Origin: Haemophilus haemolyticus_M
GTDB lineage: Bacteria > Pseudomonadota > Gammaproteobacteria > Enterobacterales > Pasteurellaceae
Reading direction: 5' to 3'
DNA length: 64,000 bases
Assembly: GCF_003490935.1 (NCBI RefSeq)
Contig: NZ_QQGD01000002.1
Location: 124,001-188,000 of the forward strand
Positions 54,697-63,426 of this stretch are shown one piece after another. The notes under the pieces are model-generated. The model saw nothing but the letters and a program-made list of their open reading frames with translations, did no database searches and was not told the DNA's origin. Position numbers and translations under genes: made by a program. How positions within the stretch are numbered: position 1 is the first letter of the stretch; every line of letters begins with the position of its first letter.

Positions 54697-54813
54697 GGTA
54701 TTTCTCCTATTAAGGTCGTATTCAAATCAGTATTCTATATTAAATTCGTGAATTTGGCATCGGATTTCCCCAACATCAATCTTCACCCAAAAGTTAATTT
54801 GCCCAAAATAGGC

Positions 54814-55554
54814 TTATTTCTTCACAAAGTATAAATCCCAAACACCATGACCAAGTCTGTGGCCTCTGGCTTCAAATTTAGTTAAAGGTCTAAAATCTGG
54901 TCTTGGAATATAATCACCATTTTTCGAGGTGTTCACTAAATCGGTATTTGCGCTTAATACTTCTAGCATTTGCTCAGCATAATTTTTCCAGTCTGTTGCC
55001 ATATGGATAAAACCATTTCCACCTAATTTTTGCACAACTTGTGCCACAAAGTGCGCTTGAACAATACGACGTTTATGATGCTTTGCTTTATGCCAAGGAT
55101 CTGGGAAAAATAACTGCAAACCGCCAAGTGCACCATCTGCAATACTGTCTCGTAAAATTTCCGTGGCATCATGACAAATCACGCGTAAATTCGTCACACC
55201 TTTTTCCACTGCATAAGCAATACAGGCACCAACGCCTGGAGTATGAACTTCAATGCCTAGGTAATTTTTGTCGGGATTAGCAAAAGCCATATCCACGAGC
55301 GATTTTCCCATTCCAAAGCCAATTTCTAATACAACTGGATTATCATTGCTATAAATCTTCGCAAAATCAAAAGGTTCCGTTTGATAATCTAAACCAAGTG
55401 TTCCCCAGTTATCATTCATCATGTTTTTCTGAAATTCACTCAAACGACCAGTACGTAACACAAAGCTACGGACTTTGCGTTTATAACGGCCATCTTCGGT
55501 AAATTCTGCGGTTTCAACGGTTTTACGTTTTTGATCAGCAAAAGTTTGTGTCAT
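54814..55554 (-). CDS. trmB: tRNA (guanine-N7)-methyltransferase TrmB
   Basis: TrmB makes m7G46 in tRNA with S-adenosylmethionine. The 246-residue protein has the Rossmann motif VLEIGFGMGKSLVDMA (about 90-105), the motif LRVICHDATEIL, and the catalytic FFPDPWHKAKHHKRR. The C-terminal TKFEARGHRLGHGVWDLYF is typical. Start codons of trmB and priA face away from each other across about 85 bases. Confidence 0.96.
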   Translation of the reverse strand: MTQTFADQKRKTVETAEFTEDGRYKRKVRSFVLRTGRLSEFQKNMMNDNWGTLGLDYQTEPFDFAKIYSNDNPVVLEIGFGMGKSLVDMAFANPDKNYLGIEVHTPGVGACIAYAVEKGVTNLRVICHDATEILRDSIADGALGGLQLFFPDPWHKAKHHKRRIVQAHFVAQVVQKLGGNGFIHMATDWKNYAEQMLEVLSANTDLVNTSKNGDYIPRPDFRPLTKFEARGHRLGHGVWDLYFVKK

Positions 55555-55638
55555 AAAAATCTTGTTCGTGAAAAAAATTGGCGGCGATTATACACGTTTT
55601 TCTCGTATAATAGGGCAAATTTTTTCCCAAGGTTGATT

Positions 55639-57831
55639 ATGAAAATTGTCCGAGTGGCACTGGCTGTGCCGCTTCCTCGTTTATTTGATTATCTCGTCCC
55701 CGATGATGTTTTATTACAAATCGGTATGCGCGTTCTTGTGCCTTTTAGTACGCAAAAACGCGTCGCCATTGTGGCTGATTTCCCGACAAAATCGGACGTG
55801 CCAGAGGATAAACTCAAAGCTATTCTTAAACCATTGGATTTAACACCACTTTTTACGCCCATTTATTGGGATTGGCTGCATTGGGCAGCAAATTATTATC
55901 AAGCAGGATTAGGCGATGTGTTATTTCAAGCCTTGCCTGTGAAATTACGTAACGGCGAAAGTGCGGTGAAAAATGACCGCACTTTTTGGCGAATTACGGA
56001 TGCGGGGAAAAATGCCCTTGAACAAGGCCTGTTAAAACGCTCTAAAAAGCAACTTGGAGCCCTACAATGCTTATCTGAAACTGATCTTGAAAAAGGCAAT
56101 AATGATTTTTCCTCTGCGATTTGGTCAGCCTTAAAAGCCAAAGGGTTTATTGAGGAAATTACTATCCAAACAAATCCCCTAAGCTGGCAACAAAGCTTAG
56201 GCAATAACCCAATTGTCAATGCTGAAAATCGCTTAACCTTAAATAAGGAGCAAGCCTTATCGTTTAGTCAATTGCTCTTTCATTCTGGTTTCAATGTATG
56301 GCTGCTCGATGGGGTGACAGGTTCAGGCAAAACAGAAATTTATCTGCAATATATTGAAGAAATTTTAAAATCGGGCAAACAAGTATTAGTGCTTGTGCCT
56401 GAAATCGGGTTAACACCACAAACGGTGCAACGTTTCAAAGCGCGTTTCAACGTAGAAATTGATGTTCTTCATTCTAATTTAACCGATACGCAACGGCTTT
56501 ATGTATGGGATCGTGCGCGTTCGGGACAAAGTGCCATTGTGATTGGCACGAGATCGGCATTGTTCACGCAATTTTCTAATCTTGGTGCAATTATTTTGGA
56601 CGAAGAACACGATGCATCTTACAAACAGCAAGACAGTTGGCGTTACCACGCGCGAGACTTGGCGATTGTACTGGCTCAAAAACTAAATATTGCTGTATTA
56701 ATGGGTTCCGCCACACCAAGTTTAGAAAGTATTAATAATGTACAAAACGGCAAATACCAACATTTAGTTTTATCAAAAAGAGCAGGAAATTCCACCGCAC
56801 TTCGTCATTTCGTTATTGATTTGAAAAATCAAAACATACAAAACGGGTTATCAAAACCCTTATTAGAACGGATGAAAGCCCACCTAGAAAAAGGCAATCA
56901 AGTGTTGCTTTTCTTAAATCGTCGTGGCTTTGCGCCCGTATTGCTTTGCCATGAATGTGGTTGGATTGCACAATGCCCTCATTGTGAAAAACCTTATACC
57001 TATCATCAGCATCAAAATATATTGCGTTGTCATCATTGTGGTGCACAGAAAACTATTCCTCGACAATGTGATGATTGTGGCTCGACTCATTTAGTCACCA
57101 CAGGTCTCGGAACGGAACAATTAGAAGAAACCTTGAAAATGCTATTTCCTAATTATTCTGTAGCTCGAATCGACCGCGATAGCACTTCGCGTAAAGGAAA
57201 ATTGGAAGGTTATTTAGAAGATATTCAACAAGGCAAAAGTCAAATTTTGATTGGCACACAAATGCTTGCGAAAGGACATCATTTCCCGAATGTTACTCTC
57301 GTTGCCTTAGTGAATGTAGATAGTGCATTATTTTCACTAGATTTTCGTGCAGAAGAACGCTTAGCTCAACTTTATATTCAGGTTGCTGGACGTGCTGGGC
57401 GTGCCGATAAACAAGGTGAAGTCGTGCTACAAACACATTATCCAGATCATCCTTTGCTTACCACGTTATTAGCGAATGGCTACCAAGCTTTTGCAAAAGA
57501 AACCTTACAATTACGCCATTCAATGGGATTACCGCCTTTCACTTTTCAGGCGTTATTTAAAGCACAGGCTCGACATTCTGAGCTTGCAGAAAATTGCTTA
57601 AGCCAGGTTGCAGATTTTTTTCAATCGAAGCAAATTGCGGGATTGCAAATGCTTGGCCCAATGCCTGCACCGTTCAGCAAAAAAGCGGGGCAATATCGCT
57701 GGCAGTTATTATTGCAACATCCATCAAGAATGACGTTGCAAAAAGCATTAAAAGAATATCAACAAGCCGAACTTGAAAGAAACAGCCAAGTGCGGTTAAT
57801 TTTGGATATTGATCCGCAAGACTTATCATAA
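55639..57831 (+). CDS. priA: Primosomal helicase PriA
   Basis: PriA restarts stalled replication forks. I start it at the ATG at 55639 (MKIVRVALAVPLPRLFDY), with AAGG upstream; the frame begins earlier but lacks family match. The 730-residue product has the 3'BD domain, the superfamily 2 helicase motif I GVTGSGKTE (about 230), DEEH, zinc-binding Cys pairs (CHECGWIAQCPHC, CHHCG, CDDCG) and later helicase motifs (VAGRAGRADKQGEVVLQT). A paired uptake sequence lies inside the coding region (55962-55988). Confidence 0.97.
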   Translation: MKIVRVALAVPLPRLFDYLVPDDVLLQIGMRVLVPFSTQKRVAIVADFPTKSDVPEDKLKAILKPLDLTPLFTPIYWDWLHWAANYYQAGLGDVLFQALPVKLRNGESAVKNDRTFWRITDAGKNALEQGLLKRSKKQLGALQCLSETDLEKGNNDFSSAIWSALKAKGFIEEITIQTNPLSWQQSLGNNPIVNAENRLTLNKEQALSFSQLLFHSGFNVWLLDGVTGSGKTEIYLQYIEEILKSGKQVLVLVPEIGLTPQTVQRFKARFNVEIDVLHSNLTDTQRLYVWDRARSGQSAIVIGTRSALFTQFSNLGAIILDEEHDASYKQQDSWRYHARDLAIVLAQKLNIAVLMGSATPSLESINNVQNGKYQHLVLSKRAGNSTALRHFVIDLKNQNIQNGLSKPLLERMKAHLEKGNQVLLFLNRRGFAPVLLCHECGWIAQCPHCEKPYTYHQHQNILRCHHCGAQKTIPRQCDDCGSTHLVTTGLGTEQLEETLKMLFPNYSVARIDRDSTSRKGKLEGYLEDIQQGKSQILIGTQMLAKGHHFPNVTLVALVNVDSALFSLDFRAEERLAQLYIQVAGRAGRADKQGEVVLQTHYPDHPLLTTLLANGYQAFAKETLQLRHSMGLPPFTFQALFKAQARHSELAENCLSQVADFFQSKQIAGLQMLGPMPAPFSKKAGQYRWQLLLQHPSRMTLQKALKEYQQAELERNSQVRLILDIDPQDLS

Positions 57832-57862
57832 AAAATGCGGTGAAAATTCACCGCACTTTCTA
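57832..57862 (+). terminator. Paired uptake sequences between priA and perM
   Basis: AATGCGGTGAA and TTCACCGCACTT (one mismatch in the core on the left arm) form a hairpin with A/T runs outside, between convergent genes. Confidence 0.85.
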
Positions 57863-57874
57863 CATAAAACATTT

Positions 57875-58921
57875 CTATTTAAAATCTTCGACATCCCCCA
57901 ATAGACAGGCATATTTCGCCGTATTGGGACTGGACTCCAAGGCAATTTTTAATGCCATCGTCAAAGGAACAGAAAGTAACATTCCCACTGTTCCAAGTAA
58001 CCATCCCCAAAACAATAATGAAAGGAATACTACTAAGGTTGAAAGCCCTAATCGTTGTCCCATCATTTTAGGCTCAATAATGTTACCTACAACCATATTG
58101 ATCGCAATAACACCGATTGCGACGCCAAAGCCAATTCCAAAACCGTTCAGTAATAAGGCTTGAACAATAATCGGAATAGCCGCGATGATAGAACCAATAT
58201 TGGGAATATAATTCAGCAAGAAACTCAAAGTTGCCCACAAAATGGCATATTGAACCCCACAGGCTTCCAACAAAATAAAAATACCAACACCAGTAAGCAA
58301 GCTGGTGATACTTTTAATGCCGAGATAACCAATTACGCCTTGCAAAACGCGATCAATATGACGTTCTTCTTTGGCTGCATCATGAGGAGTTGAACTAATC
58401 ACCATTGCAAATTTATGTTTCATCGTTGGCGCTTCAGCAAGCATAAAAATCACGACCAGCACTAAAACAAACACATTACTCACCACACCAGAGAAATTCA
58501 GCAATACTCGGCTCACAAAATTCATAATGATGCTTGGGTCAAAATTTTCTTGGATGGTTTCACGCGAAAGCGTGAAAGGCAGATTGAAACGTTGCAACAA
58601 TCCTGTTAGATCACTCACACGTTGTGAAAGCAAAACTTTATACTGTGGAATAGATTGGGTAAATTCTCTTGCAGTGCTGTTAATCAGCCCTACTAAAAAG
58701 AAAAACACCAAAGAAATCAAGACGAAAAGCAAGGTTATGGCCAACCAATGAGGAATTCGGCGTTGCGTCATCGCCTTAATCATCGGTGAGCAAATTATCG
58801 CGATAAATAGCGATAGTAAGAATGGTACCACAATTTCTGCCGCCAATTTTACGCCAGCTAAGATAATAATCACCGAAGCAATGCCAAGCAAAGTGCGGTG
58901 TAAATTTAAATTATTTTGCAC
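57875..58921 (-). CDS. perM: PerM-like AI-2E family membrane protein
   Basis: A 348-residue polytopic membrane protein of the AI-2E/PerM family, with about eight hydrophobic helices and a periplasmic loop after the third (REFTQSIPQYKVLLSQRV). Members have been linked to autoinducer-2 export or Na+/H+ exchange, and the substrate here is unknown. The start is a GTG at 58921 that overlaps the glnB stop (TAGTG), with GAGGA before it, so translation is coupled to glnB. Confidence 0.9.
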   Translation of the reverse strand: MQNNLNLHRTLLGIASVIIILAGVKLAAEIVVPFLLSLFIAIICSPMIKAMTQRRIPHWLAITLLFVLISLVFFFLVGLINSTAREFTQSIPQYKVLLSQRVSDLTGLLQRFNLPFTLSRETIQENFDPSIIMNFVSRVLLNFSGVVSNVFVLVLVVIFMLAEAPTMKHKFAMVISSTPHDAAKEERHIDRVLQGVIGYLGIKSITSLLTGVGIFILLEACGVQYAILWATLSFLLNYIPNIGSIIAAIPIIVQALLLNGFGIGFGVAIGVIAINMVVGNIIEPKMMGQRLGLSTLVVFLSLLFWGWLLGTVGMLLSVPLTMALKIALESSPNTAKYACLLGDVEDFK

Positions 58922-59259
58922 TAAATCGCATCCTCGTTTTCTTCGCCTGTGCGAATGCGGATCGCTCGCTCAACGTTATAAACAAAAATTTTGCCGTCAC
59001 CGATTTTGCCCGTTTGTGCCGTTTCAATAATAGCTTCAATACATTGATCCACAAGCTCATCAGGAACTACCACTTCCAATTTCACCTTCGGTAGAAAGTC
59101 CACCATATATTCTGCACCACGATAAAGTTCTGTATGACCTTTTTGGCGACCGAATCCACGTACTTCCGTGATTGTCATACCTGAAATACCAATATCTGAA
59201 AGACTTTCTCGCACATCATCTAATTTAAACGGTTTGATCATTGCTTCGATTTTTTTCAT
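58921..59259 (-). CDS. glnB: Nitrogen regulatory protein PII
   Basis: PII senses 2-oxoglutarate and ATP and signals nitrogen status. I start it at the ATG at 59259 (MKKIEAMIKPFK), with GGAGAAATAGC ahead; the longer frame enters the mog gene. The 112-residue product has Tyr51 in the T-loop (ELYRGAEYMVDFLP), the uridylylation site, and IGDGKIFV near the end. Only one base separates it from the mog stop. Confidence 0.96.
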   Translation of the reverse strand: MKKIEAMIKPFKLDDVRESLSDIGISGMTITEVRGFGRQKGHTELYRGAEYMVDFLPKVKLEVVVPDELVDQCIEAIIETAQTGKIGDGKIFVYNVERAIRIRTGEENEDAI

Positions 59260-59260
59260 G

Positions 59261-59854
59261 CTATTTCTCCAGATTTTCACGTCTTGCAGATTTAGGACGG
59301 AAACTTTCAATGATTTCAGGTTTGGTATCAATATATAAGCCGTTAATCAGTTGCAAACAATAAGGCACCGCGCTGAAAATGCCTTTTACAAGCACATTTC
59401 CCTCTTTATCCTTCACACCTTCCAAGGTTTCTTTAATCGCTTTAGGCTGTCCCGGAAGATTTAAAATCAGGCTTTCCTTACGAATCACACCCACTTGGCG
59501 GGATAAAATTGCGGTAGGCACAAAATGCAAACTAACTTGGCGCATTTGTTCCCCAAAACCCGGCATTTCTCGATCCGCTACCGCAAGGGTGGCATCTGGC
59601 GTTACATCGCGTTTTACAGGCCCTGTTCCACCAGTTGTCAGCACTAAATGGCAACCTTGTTCATCCACCAGCTCTTTTAATGTTTGTTCAATAACTGGCT
59701 GCTCATCGGGGATTAATCTTGTTTCCAAATAGAAAGGATCGACAAGTGCTTGTTCTAACCAAGCCTGTAATTCTGGGATGCCTTGATCTTGATACACGCC
59801 TGCTGATGCACGATCTGAAACAGACACAAGACCAATTTTTAAAAGTGCGGTCAT
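59261..59854 (-). CDS. mog: Molybdopterin adenylyltransferase Mog
   Basis: Mog adenylylates molybdopterin so that molybdate can be inserted, a step needed for NapA. The 197-residue protein starts at 59854 (MTALLKIGLVSVSDRASAG) and has the signatures TTGGTGPVKRDVTPDA, MPGFGEQMR and LPGQPKAI. A longer reading back to 59902 is not supported. It is directly followed by glnB. Confidence 0.94.
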   Translation of the reverse strand: MTALLKIGLVSVSDRASAGVYQDQGIPELQAWLEQALVDPFYLETRLIPDEQPVIEQTLKELVDEQGCHLVLTTGGTGPVKRDVTPDATLAVADREMPGFGEQMRQVSLHFVPTAILSRQVGVIRKESLILNLPGQPKAIKETLEGVKDKEGNVLVKGIFSAVPYCLQLINGLYIDTKPEIIESFRPKSARRENLEK

Positions 59855-59902
59855 ATTTTTCCTTATTTTTATAAATGATTTTGACGTGATTGAATAAATC
59901 AA

Positions 59903-59932
59903 AAATGCGGTAAAAACTTACCGCACTTTTGA
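59903..59932 (-). terminator. Paired uptake sequences between dgkA and mog
   Basis: AAATGCGGTAA and TTACCGCACTTT face each other across a four-base loop; on the minus strand the hairpin is followed by T-rich sequence after the dgkA stop. Confidence 0.75.
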
Positions 59933-59936
59933 AGGG

Positions 59937-60293
59937 CTAGAAGAATAAAATTCCGCCCCAAACGATACCGACAATACAAAGGGCAATAAATACCGATGCA
60001 GAACCTTGATCTTTCGCACGCCCTGAAAGTTCGTGGCGTTCTGTACCAATGCGATCAACTACAGCTTCCACCGCACTGTTTAAAAGTTCTAACGCCATCA
60101 CAAGCAAAACAGAAGAAATCATCAAGATAATTTCAATTTTTGTTTCGCCTAAAAAGAACGCAAGAGGAATTAAAATGCAGGCTAAAAAACATTCATGACG
60201 AAAGGCTGTTTCATTTTTAAACGCACTTTTTAAGCCTTGTAATGAATATTTAGTGGAGTTGATTAAATGGGTTAGCCCCGTCGTTTTATACAT
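59937..60293 (-). CDS. dgkA: Diacylglycerol kinase DgkA
   Basis: A 118-residue, three-helix inner-membrane enzyme that recycles diacylglycerol to phosphatidic acid. The motifs are ESAFKNETAFRHE (positive N-terminus) and ELLNSAVEAVVDRIGTERHELSGRAKDQGSASV (about 69-102), which holds the catalytic Glu. It sits 15 bases after relA on the same strand, so the two are likely co-transcribed. Confidence 0.95.
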   Translation of the reverse strand: MYKTTGLTHLINSTKYSLQGLKSAFKNETAFRHECFLACILIPLAFFLGETKIEIILMISSVLLVMALELLNSAVEAVVDRIGTERHELSGRAKDQGSASVFIALCIVGIVWGGILFF

Positions 60294-60307
60294 AAATTTT
60301 CCTATTT

Positions 60308-62539
60308 TTATAAACGTTTCGCCTCAATTACGTCATCTAATTTTGCTAATCGAGCCAATATTTTACTCAAACTTTCAACATTATGGAGTTCAATTTCCAT
60401 ATCAATGGTAGCAAGCTGTTTTTTGGTATCAGCACGGCTTGACACCCCTAATACGCTAATTTTTTCATTTGCTAGAACCGTCGTAATATCACGTAATAAG
60501 CCATTGCGATCGCCTGCCACAATACGGATATTAATATGGAAACCACTTGCGTAATTTTCTCCCCAAATAGATTCCACTACTCGTTCTGGATGAGCTGCTT
60601 GCAAATCTAAGAACTGTTCACAATCCGCTCGGTGAATAGAAATACCACGCCCCATTGTGATATAACCAACAATCGCATCGCCAGGAATAGGTTGGCAGCA
60701 ACGTGCAATATGATGCATAAGATTGCCTACACCTTCCACAATTACATAGCCATTGTTCTTTTCAGATTTCTGCTGAGAATTGACCGAACTTTTGTTAGCA
60801 ACGTGGCGCAGTATTTCCTGATCCGCTTCTTCAGCGGTCACTTTAATCAATTTACTTTGCAAGAAATTGATTAAGTTATTTAAACGAATATCGCCACTGC
60901 CAATGCCAGCATAAAGATCGTCCAAATTTTTCAAGTTATAGCGTGGTAACGCATAAGGTTCCACTTGCTTAATACTTAAATTTAAACGCGCGAGTTCATT
61001 ATCGAGTAATTCTTTACCCGCCGGAATATTTTTATCGCGATCTTGTTTTTTAAACCACGCCTGAATTTTGGCTCGAGATTTTGCGGTGTGAGTAAATCCT
61101 AAATTTGGGTTTAGCCAGTCACGGCTTGGATTCGGATTTTTTTGGGTAATAATATCAATTTGATCACCCATTTGTAGCTGATAGGTAAATGGCACAATAC
61201 GTCCTGCCACTTTTGCCCCGATACAGCGATGACCAATTTCACTATGAATTGCATAAGCAAAATCTAATGGTGTAGATCCCGTTGGCAAATCCACCACTTC
61301 GCCTTTTGGCGTAAACACATAGACACGATCATCAAATACTTGACTGCGTAACTCAGCCATCACTTCGCCAGAATCCGTAATATCATCTTGCCAAGCTAGC
61401 AATTTACGCAACCACGCAATTTTTTCTTCGTAGGCAGACATACTGCCTGTATTGCCCTCTTTATATTTCCAGTGAGCCGCCACGCCCAACTCTGCATCAT
61501 CGTGCATTTGTTGGGTGCGAATTTGTACTTCAATTGGCTTGCCGCCTTTACCCAAAACAACAGTATGAATAGATTGATAACCGTTCGGTTTCGGGTTCGC
61601 CACATAATCGTCAAATTCTTTGGGTAAGTGTTTAAATTGAGTATGAACAATTCCAAGTGCGGTGTAACAATCTTGTAATTTTTGCACGATAATTCTGACC
61701 GCTCTTACATCATATAAACCGCTAAACTCAAGATGCTTTTTCTGCATTTTTCGCCAAATGCTGTAAATATGTTTCGGACGACCATAGACTTCCACTTGCT
61801 CGATGTTTTCACGTAAATAGCCACTCAACTCGCTAACGAAATCAGCAATGTAATGTTCACGATCAAGACGACGTTCCTGTAATAATTTAGCAATAGCGCG
61901 ATATTGTTCTGGATGGAGATAACGGAAGCAGTAATCTTCTAACTCCCACTTCAGCTGACCAATCCCAAGACGATTAGCAAGAGGGGCGTAAATATTAGAA
62001 CATTCTTTAGCGGCAAGAACTTTATCTTCTTCAGCACAACGATGCTCTGCATCACGCAAGAAAGTAATGCGTTCAGCAAGTTTAATGATTACGCAGCGGA
62101 AATCGTCCACCATTGCCAACAACATACGGCGAACATTATCCACTTGTAACGCATTAGCTGAATGACTGGCATTGAGTTGGCGAATATTATCCATTTCCAA
62201 CACGCCTTTAAGCAATTTAGTGATTTTCGCACCAAATTTTTCTTTTAGGCTTTCCCAGTCTGTTAATTTATTTGCAACCACAGGAAATAACATGGCAGTA
62301 AGCAATGTTTCGGCATCCATATTAAGTTCGTGCAAAATTTCTACCATTTCCACGCCAGATTGCAGCATCAAGGTCGCATTCTTCATTTCATCGGGATGGG
62401 TGCTCATTAAGTCACGTGCGTAATACCACGCATCGATCAAACTTTTTTCTGTTTGTTCTGCCAGTTTTAAGCCAGCGCACCATTGTTCAATCACAAAATC
62501 CTGCGGATTTAACAAATGAGAACCACGAACAGCAACCAT
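60308..62539 (-). CDS. relA: GTP pyrophosphokinase RelA
   Basis: RelA makes (p)ppGpp in response to uncharged tRNA on ribosomes. The 743-residue protein has an inactive pseudo-hydrolase N-terminal part (lacking the HD metal site; the aligned segment reads FPVVANKLTDW), the synthetase domain (about 250-390 with YDVRAVRII and GYQSIHTVV), the TGS domain (VYVFTPKGEVVDLPTGSTPLDFAY), a zinc-finger region (CCQPIPGDAIVGYITMGRG) and the C-terminal ACT domain. The start is at 62539. Confidence 0.97.
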   Translation of the reverse strand: MVAVRGSHLLNPQDFVIEQWCAGLKLAEQTEKSLIDAWYYARDLMSTHPDEMKNATLMLQSGVEMVEILHELNMDAETLLTAMLFPVVANKLTDWESLKEKFGAKITKLLKGVLEMDNIRQLNASHSANALQVDNVRRMLLAMVDDFRCVIIKLAERITFLRDAEHRCAEEDKVLAAKECSNIYAPLANRLGIGQLKWELEDYCFRYLHPEQYRAIAKLLQERRLDREHYIADFVSELSGYLRENIEQVEVYGRPKHIYSIWRKMQKKHLEFSGLYDVRAVRIIVQKLQDCYTALGIVHTQFKHLPKEFDDYVANPKPNGYQSIHTVVLGKGGKPIEVQIRTQQMHDDAELGVAAHWKYKEGNTGSMSAYEEKIAWLRKLLAWQDDITDSGEVMAELRSQVFDDRVYVFTPKGEVVDLPTGSTPLDFAYAIHSEIGHRCIGAKVAGRIVPFTYQLQMGDQIDIITQKNPNPSRDWLNPNLGFTHTAKSRAKIQAWFKKQDRDKNIPAGKELLDNELARLNLSIKQVEPYALPRYNLKNLDDLYAGIGSGDIRLNNLINFLQSKLIKVTAEEADQEILRHVANKSSVNSQQKSEKNNGYVIVEGVGNLMHHIARCCQPIPGDAIVGYITMGRGISIHRADCEQFLDLQAAHPERVVESIWGENYASGFHINIRIVAGDRNGLLRDITTVLANEKISVLGVSSRADTKKQLATIDMEIELHNVESLSKILARLAKLDDVIEAKRL

Positions 62540-62639
62540 AACACCCCCTTGTTGGTGAAGTGAAAAACGACATCCTATCGCTCCGTTTTGAGTAGCTATT
62601 CTATCAGAATATCCTCGTTATTTTGTATTAAATTGCGGA

Positions 62640-63002
62640 ATTAATAGGAGGATAAAATCTATCCCATTGAAAATCATAGTTTTTATATGTTGGTAATCTA
62701 AACAAATGGGTTTGCGGAGATGATAACAATACGATTGATTCTATACCTTGTGCCAATAGCCCGCACCATATACGAGCCTTATCCCTAGCGAAAGCAAGTG
62801 GAATTGATGGGATAATTTCCAAAAGATTTTTTAATGCGTTTTTTGGTTATTGGGTGAGTGTAAATGAATCGCCATATTTTGGCTCCAGTTGGTTTAACCA
62901 ATAAATACAGATTATCCCTATCAGAAAATAGTTGCTCTTTATTAGTTGGTTTAATTCCATGAATATAAGAATCAGTGAATTTTTTGAAAAGTCTCTAGCC
63001 AT
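62640..63002 (-). pseudogene. Tyrosine-recombinase (integrase) N-terminal relic
   Basis: On the minus strand I read, with frameshifts, MARDFSK then IKPTNKEQLFSDRDNLYLLV, then KPTGAKIWRF and, in another frame, PSIPLAFARDKARIWCGLLA followed by QGIES. This is the DUF4102 arm-binding N-terminus of P4-type integrases (normally MA...IKxxKPxExxYxLxDGxGLYLxVxPxGxKxWxFRY...YPxxxLAxARxxxxxxxxLLAxGIDP). At least two frame changes and loss of the catalytic domain make it a relic. It lies 200 bases beyond the 3' end of tRNA-Ile2, the classical place for such a gene. Confidence 0.78.
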
Positions 63003-63039
63003 TGTTCAAGCCCTATAATAAATAACAATTTACCGTTCT

Positions 63040-63110
63040 TCTGTTCCCTCGTTTTTGTTCCTTCATAAAGAGGGAACATTTAAGGGAACAATAAAAACGA
63101 ACAATGACAA
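63040..63110. repeat. Short repeats of GTTCCCT/AGGGAAC near the tRNA
   Basis: The stretch holds GTTCCCTC and TTGTTCC, then GAGGGAAC and AAGGGAACAA, that is, inverted copies of the same word on both sides of CTTCATAAA. It lies between the integrase relic and tRNA-Ile2, so it may be a leftover integrase arm site region. Confidence 0.4.
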
Positions 63111-63202
63111 ACAATAAAAGATGAAAACAACAATAAGGTTGATTATAAAATGCTGTTTTTATGATGTTTTTTGACAGAAAAGACGTTACTTGACAAGTCG
63201 AA

Positions 63203-63279
63203 TGGTCCCCCCTACCGGACTTGAACCAGTGACCAAGCGATTATGAGTCGCCTGCTCTAACCGACTGAGCTAAGGGGGG
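63203..63279 (-). tRNA. tRNA-Ile2 (CAU, lysidine-type)
   Basis: A 77-base cloverleaf. The acceptor CCCCCCT pairs with AGGGGGG, the anticodon stem/loop is GGCGA-CTCATAA-TCGCT with anticodon CAT, the T-loop is TTCAAGT, and CCA is encoded. The anticodon arm matches E. coli tRNA-Ile2 rather than either tRNA-Met, so the C34 should be modified to lysidine by TilS to read AUA. Confidence 0.93.
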
Positions 63280-63327
63280 AGAAGTGCGGTAATTATAGAG
63301 AAATAATCGGTTGGAGTCTATAAAACA

Positions 63328-63364
63328 ATGGATGATTGATGAAAAATCAATCATCCATTTTTAT
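63328..63364 (-). terminator. Terminator after the glycosyltransferase gene
   Basis: ATGGATGATTGAT and ATCAATCATCCAT form a perfect 13-bp stem around a five-base loop, with T-rich sequence on both sides. It stands between the glycosyltransferase stop and tRNA-Ile2 on the minus strand. Confidence 0.88.
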
Positions 63365-63426
63365 CACTATTAAAAGAAGTGCTCTAAATGTTACTCAATA
63401 TTTAATTATGGAAAGTATTCAAATTA

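Noticed and set aside
62628..62822. Small minus-strand open frame as an independent gene
   Set aside because: It lies in the frameshifted integrase relic; its first half matches the integrase N-terminal domain and the rest matches nothing I recognise.
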